A DNA stretch of 64,000 nt, from NCBI RefSeq assembly GCF_025989125.1, contig NZ_JAPDNR010000001.1, positions 8,420,087 to 8,484,086 of the forward strand, given 5' to 3'. Shown here piece by piece: positions 33,371-43,700 of this stretch. Made by a program: the position numbers and the translations under genes. The notes under the pieces are model-generated. The model saw nothing but the letters and a program-made list of their open reading frames with translations, did no database searches and had not been told where the DNA came from. This DNA comes from Chitinophaga nivalis. Lineage in GTDB: Bacteria; Bacteroidota; Bacteroidia; Chitinophagales; Chitinophagaceae. Within the stretch, counting starts at the first letter, position 1; every line of letters begins with the position of its first letter.

Positions 33371-35895
33371 CGAATATGATAGGTTTTACCGGCTACAGTG
33401 GGCAGGTCATAGGTAACCACTTTCCTCAGCTGTAACGCGGGTAGTTTGTCTTTATCTTTTATCACGGTATTTACCGCTGTCTGTAGTTGATAAAATGGAT
33501 TCGGGTTCTCTCCTGCTGCCGGTTTCATGTCACGGCCATCCGCAGTAACAGCATGGGCTACCCGGATACGGCAGTTGCCGCCCTGGGCAGACCGGATCAC
33601 TGCCTGCGTCAGTTGGCCATCCTTCCAGGTCATATCCACTTCAAATCCACCTCTTGCTTTTAAGCCACGCACACTGCCCGACGGCCAGGCATCCGGCAAA
33701 GCGGGCAACAGATGTAATACGCCATCATGGCTTTGCAGCAGCATTTCCGTGATGCCGGCGGTCACGCCAAAGTTGCCATCTATCTGAAAAGGCGGATGCG
33801 CATCAAACAGGTTGGGATAGGAACCACCACTGTTATCGGCCACGCTGACGGTTTGCACAGTGGCCAGGAACAGCTGTTTATTCAACATCGTATAGGCATG
33901 GTTACCATCTTCCAGGCGCGCCCACCAGTTGATCTTCCATGATTTTGACCAGCCCGTACCGCCATCACCCCGCAACAGTAAACTACGTGTAACCGCTGCC
34001 GCGAGTGCCGGCGTACGACGTGGGGCAATAAAGTTGCCCGGGAACAAGCCATATAAATGGGAAAGATGCCGGTGATTATCTGCCGGATCGTCCCAGTCTT
34101 TGTACCATTCCTGCAGTTGTCCGTATTGCCCGGTATGAAAAGGATACATCTCTGTGAGGGTACGTTCCATACGTCTTACCAGGGCGGTATCCTGCTGCAG
34201 TACACGCGCGGCGTGTATCGTATTGTTGAAAAGATCGTGTATGATGGAAAGGTCCATAGTGCTGGCAATACTCACAGATCCTTTCCGCTGGCCATCGAGC
34301 ATAAAGTTATTTTCCGGTGTTGTGGAAGGGCTGGTTACCCATTGCCCCTGATCGTTTTTAATGAGCCAGTCCAGCATAAATTCCACCGCGCCTTTCAGGA
34401 TAGGATATGCTTCCTGTAAGGCTTTCCGGTCGCCGGTAAAGAGATAATGCTCCCATAGGTGACGACTCAGCCAGGCGCCCCCCATTGGCCATATAGCCCA
34501 TTTGGGATTGCCGGAGGGATCGGCAAAATCGATACCGCCAGCCGGATGTGTCATGCCCCAGATGTCGGCGTTATGATGCGCCGTCCATCCTTTGGCACCA
34601 TAATTCACGGCTGCCGTGGTACGGCCTTTTTTAGCCAGGCGGTCGATAAAGGTAAACAGGGGTGTGGCACATTCCGTGAGGTTGGCCGTTTCTGCCGGCC
34701 AGTAGTTCATTTCTGTATTGATATTGATGGTATAGTTGGAGCCCCATGGTGGCTGTATCTCTTTATTCCAAAGTCCCTGTAAACTCATGGCTGGTCCGCC
34801 TTTCCGGGAACCGGCTATCATCAGGTAACGGCCGTATTGGTACAGCAATGCTGTCAGCTGCGGATCACGGTTACCGCCCTGTTGTGTATATTTTTTCAGT
34901 CGCTCATCGGTCGGTGATGCAGCGGATCCATCATCGCCCAGCTGCAGGGCTACGCGGTTAAATAAACGCTGATAGTCTGTTACATGCGCTTTGAAAAGCT
35001 GATTATATCCGGCATTGGCATATTGCTGTAAGGCCGTGCGGGCTTGTGCGCCCGGGTCGCCAGACCAGTCATCCGGGCTCCGGTAGCTGGTACCCATTGC
35101 CACCAGCAACACCACTTCCGTAGCACCGGATACCTGCAGGCCGCTGGTATCCGCTGTTACCTGCCCATCGGTTTTATGTACCTGCAGGTGTACTTCATAG
35201 TGGATACCTTTTTCTCCCTGTACGATCTGTTTAGTTTCATAAGGCCGGCTGGCTACATATTCCGGGCACTTGCCTGTCATTACCAGATAACGCTTATCCC
35301 TCACCTGATTCACATGCGGCATGGGGTTGGCAAAAGTAGTATGAAACTGCAAGGCGCCGGGCTTATTGGCCGTATAGCGAACCACCAGCAGTTGCGCCGG
35401 ATAACTGGCAAATACTTCCCGCGTATAGTCTACACCGTTAGCCGTATAATTAACCCGGGCCACAGCATTATTCAGGTCCAGTTCGCGCCGGTACCGGGTA
35501 GTCTGCTGCGGTATATCCTGCGTGATAAACAAGCTACCTAACGTCAGATAACGCGCACTGTAAGTGCCCATCATTTTTCTGGCCAGCAGATCTGCTTCTC
35601 CGTATTTTTCTGCAGCCAGCAACTGCCGCATCTGTGGCAGTAATATTTTCGCCTGTGGATTATTTCCATCGCGGGGCGTACCGGACCAGAGGTAGCCTTC
35701 ATTCAGTTGCAGTTCCTCTTTTTGCACACCGCCAAATACCATAGCGCCCATCCGGCCATTACCTACCGGCAAGGCTTCTACCCATTGGGTTGCCGGCTGC
35801 CGGTACCATAGTTTCAGTAACGTATCTTCCGGCGTGGCACTATAGCTTTGCCAGGAATAAAGTATCGCTGCCAGGCTTAAAACATATTTTATCAT
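33367..35895 (-). CDS. GH95 alpha-L-fucosidase / alpha-galactosidase
   Basis: An 842-residue exported enzyme, signal segment LSLAAILYSWQSYSA. The GH95 architecture is complete: N-terminal beta-domain opening with WYRQPATQWVEALPVGNG, a helical barrel with LQGLWNKEIQPPWGSNYT and NINTEMNYWPAE, the general-acid region WVTSPSTTPENNF, and a C-terminal beta domain. Family members act by inversion on alpha-1,2-fucose or, for some, on alpha-L-galactose. It sits between the GH2 and GH29 genes of the same operon and would complement the GH29 enzymes on differently linked fucose. No truncation or missing catalytic residue is evident. Confidence 0.93.
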   Translation of the reverse strand: MIKYVLSLAAILYSWQSYSATPEDTLLKLWYRQPATQWVEALPVGNGRMGAMVFGGVQKEELQLNEGYLWSGTPRDGNNPQAKILLPQMRQLLAAEKYGEADLLARKMMGTYSARYLTLGSLFITQDIPQQTTRYRRELDLNNAVARVNYTANGVDYTREVFASYPAQLLVVRYTANKPGALQFHTTFANPMPHVNQVRDKRYLVMTGKCPEYVASRPYETKQIVQGEKGIHYEVHLQVHKTDGQVTADTSGLQVSGATEVVLLVAMGTSYRSPDDWSGDPGAQARTALQQYANAGYNQLFKAHVTDYQRLFNRVALQLGDDGSAASPTDERLKKYTQQGGNRDPQLTALLYQYGRYLMIAGSRKGGPAMSLQGLWNKEIQPPWGSNYTININTEMNYWPAETANLTECATPLFTFIDRLAKKGRTTAAVNYGAKGWTAHHNADIWGMTHPAGGIDFADPSGNPKWAIWPMGGAWLSRHLWEHYLFTGDRKALQEAYPILKGAVEFMLDWLIKNDQGQWVTSPSTTPENNFMLDGQRKGSVSIASTMDLSIIHDLFNNTIHAARVLQQDTALVRRMERTLTEMYPFHTGQYGQLQEWYKDWDDPADNHRHLSHLYGLFPGNFIAPRRTPALAAAVTRSLLLRGDGGTGWSKSWKINWWARLEDGNHAYTMLNKQLFLATVQTVSVADNSGGSYPNLFDAHPPFQIDGNFGVTAGITEMLLQSHDGVLHLLPALPDAWPSGSVRGLKARGGFEVDMTWKDGQLTQAVIRSAQGGNCRIRVAHAVTADGRDMKPAAGENPNPFYQLQTAVNTVIKDKDKLPALQLRKVVTYDLPTVAGKTYHIR

Positions 35896-35922
35896 CAGGA
35901 CTTTATTAACATAGTGATTGTA

Positions 35923-38394
35923 TTATAGCGCTACCCATCCGGTGGCCATGCGGGCAGCCGTCACTGCCAGCATACTTTTCTCTCCGTGCAGCACTACCCG
36001 GATACTCGCCTGCCCATTGGCCAGTTGTACTTTGCGGGAGCCCCCTGCCGTACCCTGATTATCGATCAGCATTCCTTTACCGGCGATGGTAAAAGCCACT
36101 TGCTGCGCTGCATCCAGGCACAATATCCCTTTCGCGTCTAGCGCCTTTACTTTCACGAGCGCGGTATCATTCCCCTCACTTACTTTTTCTACCACTAATT
36201 TCACCGGCCTTGTCCATTCCTCCGTCTGATAATGCCAGGTCACTTCATCACTGTAAGTTTGTTTGCCATTACGCCCCACCACTTTAATGTGGTTCTCTCC
36301 CGTTTGCAAAGGCACTTCCCAACGTAAGCCTGCAGCCGGAAAATCCTGGAGGTTGCGTTGCCGGATACCCACACTTTTTCCATTTACAAATAATTCCGCT
36401 GTGGGACAATTGGCATATACGCGTATCTCTTTTGCTTCACCGGCCTTCCCCCATCGCACAGGCCAGGCATGGCCATAGATATGGATCATCGGCGCGGTTG
36501 CCCAATAGGACTGAAACACATAATATATTTCTTTCGGTGTACCATCGCGGGCTACGATACCTTTTTGGTTCACATAGGGCACAGGATTATCCGGCCGCAG
36601 CGGTGTAGAAAAATCCTTGAATATCCAATACGCCGACCCGGTCAGCTGTGGCATGGTTTCCTGTTCTTTCAGGTGCCAGTCTACCAGGTTCACCGCATAG
36701 GATTCTGACCAGTCGCCATCTTTGGAGGCACGGGCATTACCGCCGGTACGGGCAAAATCGCCGGTACGTTCGTCGGCCCCTTTGCCGGTAGCTATTTGTT
36801 GGATGAATTGTTCCGGTTTTTCTGCATACCGTCCCTGATGACTATCGGCGCCCCATTCTGCATGAAAAAAATGAGGTACGGCGGCGATTTCGCGCAAACT
36901 TTCCTGTTTGTATTCGGTATAGCGCCCCCGGTACCAGCCGGCCCAGATAGAAGGAGAATATACATCTACAGCATCTTTACAGAAATCACAGCGGCGGATA
37001 GCCGTTTTACGCGTACTATCCAGGCGATGTGCGAGCGTATTCAATTCCACCATAAAATCGTGGATCTGTTGTTTATCAAATGTGGTAAAGTCACCAGGCC
37101 AGTCATTTTCATTTCCCAGCCCCCATAGTATCACTGCGGGATGATGACGATGCTGGTAGATCATGTTTGTCAGCATACGACGGGCCTGTTCCCGGTATAC
37201 TTCACCTCCCAGTCCACCTCTGCACCAGGGAATTTCTTCCCACACCAGAATGCCCAGGCTATCGCACATTTCCAGCACGGTACGTGATTGCTGATAATGC
37301 CCCAGGCGGATAAAGTTGGCGCCCATTGCTTTTATCGACAACATTTCCTGTCGTATCATGTCGGTAGTCATAGCTGCTGCTACGCCGGCGTGATCTTCAT
37401 GCCGGTGTGTGCCTTTCAGCAACAGTCTTTTTCCATTCAGTACAAAGGGGCCATGCGGTACAAAGGCAGCATGCCGGAATCCCGTCTGGCCGCGCCATAC
37501 CGCTTTGCCGGCAGCAGATAATAAGGTGGCTTCAATTGTATATAAAGCAGGATGTTCCGGCGACCATAACATCGGTTTTGTCAGGGAGATGCCGGCCAGT
37601 TGTTGTATGCCTTCAGCCGGTTTTACGGGTACCTGCAGCGTTTGTACTACTTTATGCTGTGGGTCTGTAATACGCAGTTCCAGGGTAGCTGCCGTGATAT
37701 GTTGCGGATTGAGGAAACCACTGTAGATAGTAAGGTTAGCGGTTTTACCGGCAGCATCGGTTTGTGCCTGTATCTGAAAATCGGTAAAAGATAACGCTGG
37801 TGTATATACGATATTCACGTCCCGGTATAAACCGCCATATACATTAAAGTCAGACATATTCGAAGGAATCATCTCCAGATCCCGGCTATTATCACAACGT
37901 ATGGATACCGGTACTTTTCCCGAAAAAGGTTTGGCTGCCGGTGATTGCAGAAATGCCTGCACGGCATCGGTAATGTCCGCGGTCCATTCGTCATATCCGC
38001 CGGTATGGGTGGCTACTTTCGTCGTGTATACATATACCGTTGTTTTTTGTCCGGCGCCTTCAAAGTGCAACAGGGTACGCCCCTGATCATAAGGATTCCG
38101 TATATCCATTAACGTTCTGTACCAGCCAGGTCCCTGGTAGTAGTTTACATCCGGATCTACCGCATCACGCGCATTAAAACAATGGGGTAATACTACCTTT
38201 TCCCACAGCGGTACAGACTCCGGGCTACCTTCCGTGACGGGCCTGACGGCTTCCCAGATGCCGCCCAGGTCCCCTTTCAGAAACTCCCAGGATTGTGTAA
38301 TCCGTGCCGACTGCTGTGCCCTGGCTGTTGTTGCTGTAAATATCCCTGCTAACCATATGCAGCAGTAAACCATTCTTTTCAGATGCATTGTCAT
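35923..38394 (-). CDS. GH2 beta-galactosidase-like enzyme
   Basis: An 823-residue exported GH2 enzyme (signal peptide ending TTARAQQ). Order: sugar-binding jelly roll (about 30-200, YYQGPGWYRTLMDI), immunoglobulin-like domain, TIM-barrel from about 310 (FVLNGKRLLLKGTHRHEDH). The acid/base is in LWGLGNENDWPGD and the probable nucleophile in FFHAEWGADSHQGR. It ends with a DUF4982-like domain (IRVYANCPTAELFVNGKSVG) and a last beta domain. Beta-galactosidase is most likely; beta-glucuronidase or mannosidase are alternatives. It is the first enzyme gene after the susC-susD-lipoprotein group and is separated from it by 213 bases holding a hairpin and an operator-like palindrome. Confidence 0.88.
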   Translation of the reverse strand: MTMHLKRMVYCCIWLAGIFTATTARAQQSARITQSWEFLKGDLGGIWEAVRPVTEGSPESVPLWEKVVLPHCFNARDAVDPDVNYYQGPGWYRTLMDIRNPYDQGRTLLHFEGAGQKTTVYVYTTKVATHTGGYDEWTADITDAVQAFLQSPAAKPFSGKVPVSIRCDNSRDLEMIPSNMSDFNVYGGLYRDVNIVYTPALSFTDFQIQAQTDAAGKTANLTIYSGFLNPQHITAATLELRITDPQHKVVQTLQVPVKPAEGIQQLAGISLTKPMLWSPEHPALYTIEATLLSAAGKAVWRGQTGFRHAAFVPHGPFVLNGKRLLLKGTHRHEDHAGVAAAMTTDMIRQEMLSIKAMGANFIRLGHYQQSRTVLEMCDSLGILVWEEIPWCRGGLGGEVYREQARRMLTNMIYQHRHHPAVILWGLGNENDWPGDFTTFDKQQIHDFMVELNTLAHRLDSTRKTAIRRCDFCKDAVDVYSPSIWAGWYRGRYTEYKQESLREIAAVPHFFHAEWGADSHQGRYAEKPEQFIQQIATGKGADERTGDFARTGGNARASKDGDWSESYAVNLVDWHLKEQETMPQLTGSAYWIFKDFSTPLRPDNPVPYVNQKGIVARDGTPKEIYYVFQSYWATAPMIHIYGHAWPVRWGKAGEAKEIRVYANCPTAELFVNGKSVGIRQRNLQDFPAAGLRWEVPLQTGENHIKVVGRNGKQTYSDEVTWHYQTEEWTRPVKLVVEKVSEGNDTALVKVKALDAKGILCLDAAQQVAFTIAGKGMLIDNQGTAGGSRKVQLANGQASIRVVLHGEKSMLAVTAARMATGWVAL

Positions 38395-38487
38395 TACTTT
38401 TAATCAGATACCTGTTGTTGTACGCTGCTTACCGGAGCTTCACCTGGCAACTGCCGCCTGTCGTGGAATAACAGGTGGTCTGACGAG

Positions 38488-38518
38488 GTAAACAAGGTAC
38501 GGGTATTACCTTGTTTAC
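38488..38518. other. intercistronic hairpin in the polysaccharide locus
   Basis: A perfect 12-base stem, GTAAACAAGGTA (38488-38499) with TACCTTGTTTAC (38507-38518), and a seven-base loop. It lies between the surface-protein genes and the GH2 gene. There is no T run after it on the minus strand, so it looks less like a full terminator than a transcript-stabilising or attenuating structure. Confidence 0.55.
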
Positions 38519-38548
38519 AGATCCTGGCCGATAAGCGACTAAAAATTA

Positions 38549-38562
38549 TGCAATCGTTTGCA
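38549..38562. promoter_or_regulatory. LacI-type operator-like palindrome (site 1)
   Basis: TGCAATCGTTTGCA has the central CG and the spaced half-sites of LacI/GalR-family operators (TGxAANCGNTNxCA pattern), and the flanking A and T extend the symmetry. It lies about 155 bases upstream of the GH2 start. Two related sites are at 44214 and 48833. Confidence 0.5.
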
Positions 38563-38607
38563 TTTTTTCACATTAATTTTGGTTTTTCTGAAAAAAAGTA
38601 GCTTTTC

Positions 38608-39297
38608 TCAAGGTTTTGTCCGGAATTCCACCACCCGGTCTACCACATGCGCCGGGCCGTTGGTATTTAAAATACCACCTGTACGTACATTCGTTACCGT
38701 AGTAGAATTCAGGAAATCGTTCAATTTAATGGTAGAGTTACGGTCATTGGTGAGGCGTAACGTCATGATACTGGTTGGATTGGCCGTATCTGCCTGCGGC
38801 GGCAGCAAGGTTTGCACCGTTTCATTTTCAGGACCTATATTACTAAAGGTATATTCTCCCTGCACAATCAGGTACAATAGCCATGCCTTCACCTGTTCCG
38901 GACGATACTCCTGCCAGCTGCGGGCCGCCCGGAATTTGCCGGGTATAATATTGCCGGCGGCATCCCGGTCTGGTACGAGGTATTTACCCCAGTAACAATC
39001 CGGCGTTACCTTCTTTTTATCCAGCCGTAATACCGCATCGCGGTGCAGCAGGATATAGGTACGCCCTTGTTGCGTATACACAGAAGAATCAATACCGGCA
39101 TAGGCAATCGCCTGCAGCATATCATTAAATACAGAATCCTGGCCGGGCCTGTTCCGGTCCTGCATATATTGCCAGGTGTTCTTAAATGTATGTGGGTCCA
39201 GTACATGCGGTTCAAAGTTCCAGGATTCCTGCATATCCAGTCCGCCCAGTGAACAGGCGCTCAGTAAGGTGCAACCCAGCAACCATAATCTTTTCAT
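38608..39297 (-). CDS. locus lipoprotein, possibly fasciclin-like
   Basis: A 229-residue lipoprotein (MKRLWLLGCTLLSACSLGG, lipobox LSAC). After the leader, TFKNTWQYMQDRN, DSVFNDMLQAIAYAGIDSSVYTQQGRTYILLHRDAVL resembles the start of a fasciclin domain as found in small lipoproteins of polysaccharide loci, but the match is weak. It follows susD by 14 bases, in the slot usually held by SusE/SusF-type or other surface glycan-binding proteins. It probably sits on the cell surface and helps glycan capture. Function is inferred from position. Confidence 0.65.
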   Translation of the reverse strand: MKRLWLLGCTLLSACSLGGLDMQESWNFEPHVLDPHTFKNTWQYMQDRNRPGQDSVFNDMLQAIAYAGIDSSVYTQQGRTYILLHRDAVLRLDKKKVTPDCYWGKYLVPDRDAAGNIIPGKFRAARSWQEYRPEQVKAWLLYLIVQGEYTFSNIGPENETVQTLLPPQADTANPTSIMTLRLTNDRNSTIKLNDFLNSTTVTNVRTGGILNTNGPAHVVDRVVEFRTKP

Positions 39298-39311
39298 AAC
39301 AATGGTTTTTA

Positions 39312-40721
39312 TTATTCTGAATAAGGAGGATTTTGTTTGAGATAGGGATTGGCATTGAGATTATCCCGGTTGATAGGCCACAACAGCAAACCGGGATGAC
39401 TGTAGCCCGGATTATCCGCCTGCCGCGCTTTCAGCACCGGGTCCATAACTTCCTTCACTTTGCCGTTGCGACGCAGGTCGAACCAGCGTTTACATTCGCA
39501 GAAAAACTCCCATTGTCTTTCCCGTAAAATACCATTGAGCAAATCACCGGGAGCCGGGAAATCAGCAGCGGTATAGGCTTTCATGCCGGCACGCGTGTGC
39601 ACCCGGTTTAGCTGGTCCAGTGCAGCGGCCGGCTGACCGGTAGCCTGCAAGGCTTCCGCACGCAGCAGGATGATATCTGCATAACGGTACATCGGATACT
39701 GAATGTTGGTTTCACTGCTTTTGGGATATAACTGTCGTCCTTTGTTATCCAGTTTTACGGCATAAAATTTCAATACCTTATCCCGGGCTTTCAGGTCTAC
39801 CGTTTGTTTACCGCGTATATCCGTGGTATCCACCAGAAAATGATTCCATACAGAATCATCTGCCATAAAATCACTGTTGTTATCATTGCAGCCTACCAGA
39901 GAAGCTATCCCCGCGCCGCCGTCTACCAGGTAGTCCCACGACAGGTTCCAGATGTTTTCCACAGAGCCGGCCGGATAGGTAAACATATTCTTCCAGGTAG
40001 CCGTAGGCTCCAGCGAATACCAGTTTAAAGCGGCCAGTTTATCCATCCACTTCAACGCGTTGGTATAATCATGCCGCCACATATAAGCGTCAATCAGGAT
40101 AGCCGCTATACTGCCCTTATTGATGTTAAAGAGGTTGTTGTGATCCATATTCAACAGGTCGTAGGCTTTTAGCAGGTCGGGCAGGATCACGCCATTAAAA
40201 ATACTGTCTGTACCCGTACGTGTCTTATACGGACTTTGGGCCAGGTCTTCATAGGGTGTCAGCCAAACGGGCACATCTCCCCATAAACGAACCAGCGTAA
40301 AGTAACACCAGGCCCGAATGGCCAGGGTTTCGCCCTGGTATTGCGACAAGGCGGAAATGGGTACATTTTTAACACCCGGCGCCTTTTTCAGCAACATATT
40401 GGCCCGGCCGATGGTGAGGTACAGCGGCGCCCAGTCAGACCCCGGAATGGTGGCACTCAGCCCGTTCAACGCAAATTGTTTATTGCCATACTGCGTCACA
40501 TTAAAATTATCCGTGCGGGCATCTCCCCAATACACATAGTTATTACTCAGACTCACCTGTATACCATCGTACACACCTGCCAGTGCGTGCACAATATCAT
40601 CTTCTGTTTTCCAGTACTGGTCCGGCGACAACTGGTTTTGCGGCTGTTCATTCAGGAATTTGCCACAGGCGCCGGTCAGCAGGATGATGGCGATGCCGGT
40701 TAAAAAAAATAGCTGCTTCAT
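39312..40721 (-). CDS. susD: SusD/RagB-family surface glycan-binding lipoprotein
   Basis: A 469-residue lipoprotein (IILLTGACGKFLNE, Cys near residue 20) of the SusD/RagB family. The N-terminus has the standard NQLSPDQYWKTEDDIVHALAGVYDG. The middle is helical TPR-like (YQGETLAIRAWCYFTLVRLWGDVPV), and the C-terminus has YPMYRYADIILLRAEAL and ILRERQWEFFCECKRWFDLRR, where the family's last helices lie. SusD caps the SusC channel at the outer membrane and binds incoming oligosaccharides. It is 11 bases after susC and within the same transcript. The symbol is used in the family sense; the sugar is not starch by necessity. Confidence 0.95.
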   Translation of the reverse strand: MKQLFFLTGIAIILLTGACGKFLNEQPQNQLSPDQYWKTEDDIVHALAGVYDGIQVSLSNNYVYWGDARTDNFNVTQYGNKQFALNGLSATIPGSDWAPLYLTIGRANMLLKKAPGVKNVPISALSQYQGETLAIRAWCYFTLVRLWGDVPVWLTPYEDLAQSPYKTRTGTDSIFNGVILPDLLKAYDLLNMDHNNLFNINKGSIAAILIDAYMWRHDYTNALKWMDKLAALNWYSLEPTATWKNMFTYPAGSVENIWNLSWDYLVDGGAGIASLVGCNDNNSDFMADDSVWNHFLVDTTDIRGKQTVDLKARDKVLKFYAVKLDNKGRQLYPKSSETNIQYPMYRYADIILLRAEALQATGQPAAALDQLNRVHTRAGMKAYTAADFPAPGDLLNGILRERQWEFFCECKRWFDLRRNGKVKEVMDPVLKARQADNPGYSHPGLLLWPINRDNLNANPYLKQNPPYSE

Positions 40722-40732
40722 CTCAGGAAAAA

Positions 40733-43700
40733 TTAAAAGTGAATGTTAATACCTAACCCCAATTCGCGCCGCCGTGGATACCGGCCATTATCCTGCCCCA
40801 TCTGCAGTGCATTGGCAGACGAAAACTCCGGATCATACCAGGAGTAATTCGTCCAGGTAATCAGGTTGCTGCCATAGAGGTATACGCCGGCGCCTTTCAT
40901 CTTCACCCGCTGCAGCCATCTTTGCTGAAAGGTGTACATCAGCTTTACATAACTTAAACGAATAAACGATGCATCTTCCAGGTAACGGGTACTGATCCGG
41001 TGGTTCCACGCAGTGCTTTTATCCACACGGGGTACGTCGGTGATATCGCCCTGCTTGCGCCATGCATTGTAAATCACATAAGGCTGCGGAATGACGTGTG
41101 TCGTGGTGTAGTTATTAAGTCCGGCGGCCGCATTGTTGTATACCTGATTGCCCCATTGCAGGTTAAAAGTAAAGGAGAGCGTAAAGTTTTTATAGGTAAG
41201 ATTATTAATCCAGCCTGCGTAAAAAGTGGGTTGCGAGTTACCAATAATACGACGGTCTGCATCATCAATCACACTGTCTTTATTGGCGTTTTCATAGATA
41301 ACATCGCCACCTTTCAGCAGGTTACCATTGCCATACATCCGGTGTACCTGCCCGGTATATTTTTGTCCGTTGAGGGTATATTCGCCGGTAAAACGGTTGC
41401 CGTCAAATACGGGTGATAGTTGCTCCCAATCGTCATTGTAGGCATTGGACTGGTCATATTGGTAAACGCCCTGGTAACGGAAGCCATAGAAGTCGCCCAG
41501 GCGGCCGCCTTCCCGCACCAGCCACTTATCGCCGGCAATAAACTGTTCGCCGTTATACAATTGCTGAATGATTCCTCTTTCAAAACTGATATTAAAAATG
41601 GTGCTCCACTGAAAATTCTTTTTCTTTATCGCCAGTGCATTCACCGCCAGTTCCAGCCCTTTGTTCTGAATACTTCCCAGGTTGATACGTGCATTATCAT
41701 AACCTGTTTCTACCGGCAGCGGGCGGGAATACAGGAGTTTTTTAGTGGTTTTGATGTAGTAGTCTGCCACAAACGTCAGCCGGTCATTCAGCAATGATAA
41801 ATCCAGGCCAATATCCGTATGATGGGTACTTTCCCAGCTCAGGTTATTGTTGCCAAAATCGGAAGTGGGCACCACGCCTGAAATATCATTGTAATAATAG
41901 GTACCGAAAGTAAGCCGTTGCATGGCATCGTAATCGCCTATACGTTCATTACCGGTCTGGCCGTAACTCACGCGCAGCTTGGCGTCTGTCAGATAGCGGC
42001 GGGCAAATGCCATAAATGGTTCTTCGCTGAAACGCCAGGCGGCTGATACCGAAGGAAAATCGCCCCATACATTGTTTTTACCGAAGCGGGAAGAACCATC
42101 GTGCCGTAAGGTAGCATTCAGCATATAGCGGCTTTTATAGCTATAGCTGACGCGCCCGAAGAAAGAAGCCATACTGTGGGCAAAACCTTTGGTAGTGGTT
42201 TTGTTGTTCAGCAGTTTGCCATAGGCATTGGCATAATATACCAGTTCACTTACATAATTGGTACCGCCGATATCAAATCCGTTGCCTTTATATTTCTCTG
42301 CGCTGAAACCTGCCATAGCCGTGAACTGATGATCTTTCCGGAAGGTACGGGCGTAGTTCATATAAGCCTGGTATTGCCAGCCGATATTCAGGTCAAAACT
42401 TTCACCGCCGGAGCTGGCAGTGGGATTGGCCGCACTGGTGAGTTTGGAACTGAAGGTAATATTGTGCGGGGCAAACAGATCCACGTTAAAGTTGGTGTTA
42501 AAGGTCAGGTCTTTGGCGAGCTTCACGGTTAAAAACGTATAGGCGTTACCTCCATATGCTTCCGTGATGTTGGTTTCGTAGAGTGCGTGTGCCAGCGGAT
42601 TGCGGCGCCCACTCAGGTAACCGGCCACCGTGCCATCCGGCAGCCATACATAAAAATTGGTAGGGCGCTGAAAGGTCTGGTTCAAAGTACTACCTTCATT
42701 GATATTGTTTCGCTTCTGGTATACCAGTTGAAAACGGTTGCCGGCTTTTACTTTATCCGACAGGGAGAATTCCGTATTCACGCGTGATTTCAGGGTTTTA
42801 GCCCAGCTATTGACAACAATACCTTTATCATCGAGGTATTGGATACTGGAGTAATAGTTGGCATTCCTGCCCGCGCCGCTGATGCTCATATCTACCTGCT
42901 GTCGTATAGCCGTTTGGGTGATGATATCCTGATAATCATTGTCCGCATTAAATCCCGGGTTCAGGGAATCTGCTGATACGCCGGAGCTGGTAGTATCCTG
43001 GAGTTTTCGGTACAGGCGTACTTCATCCGCGTTGGCCTGCCGCAGCTTGTGGGCGAGTTTACCAAATACGCTGGAATAGCGTACATCCAGGGAGGGTTTA
43101 TCTGCCACGCCCCGTTTGGTGGTGATGATGATCACCCCGTTGGCCGACCGGGAACCATAGATAGCGGCGGATGCCGCATCTTTCAGGATTTCGATGGACT
43201 GGATATCACCTGGGTTGATGTTGCCGGCGCTTTCACTCAATACGCCATCAATCACAAACAGCGGGTTGTTGCCGGCGGTAGAAAAGGTAGAGTAACCGCG
43301 GATACGGATGCTGCCTTCTGCGCCGGGTTCACCGGCATCGTTCATCACCAGTACGCCGGCTGCCTGACTTTGCAGGGCATCTATCAGGTTCACGGGTTGC
43401 CGTTTCTCAATCGCATCGCGGCCAATGGAGGTAATGGCACCGGTGAGGTCTCTTTTGCGGGCAATGCCGTATCCTACGCTCACAATTTCATCCAGCTGTT
43501 TGCTGGCGGGGTGCAGCTGTACCTGCATATTACCGGTACCGGTCATTTTTTGTTCCAGCGGCAGGTGGCCGATGGCCGTAAATACCAGTACGGCATCCGC
43601 CGGGGCATTGGCGATGCTAAACCGGCCATCCGGGCCGGTAGTGGCGCCGGCAGACGCGCCTTTCACCCGCACCGTTACACCGGGGAATGGCTGGTTGTCA

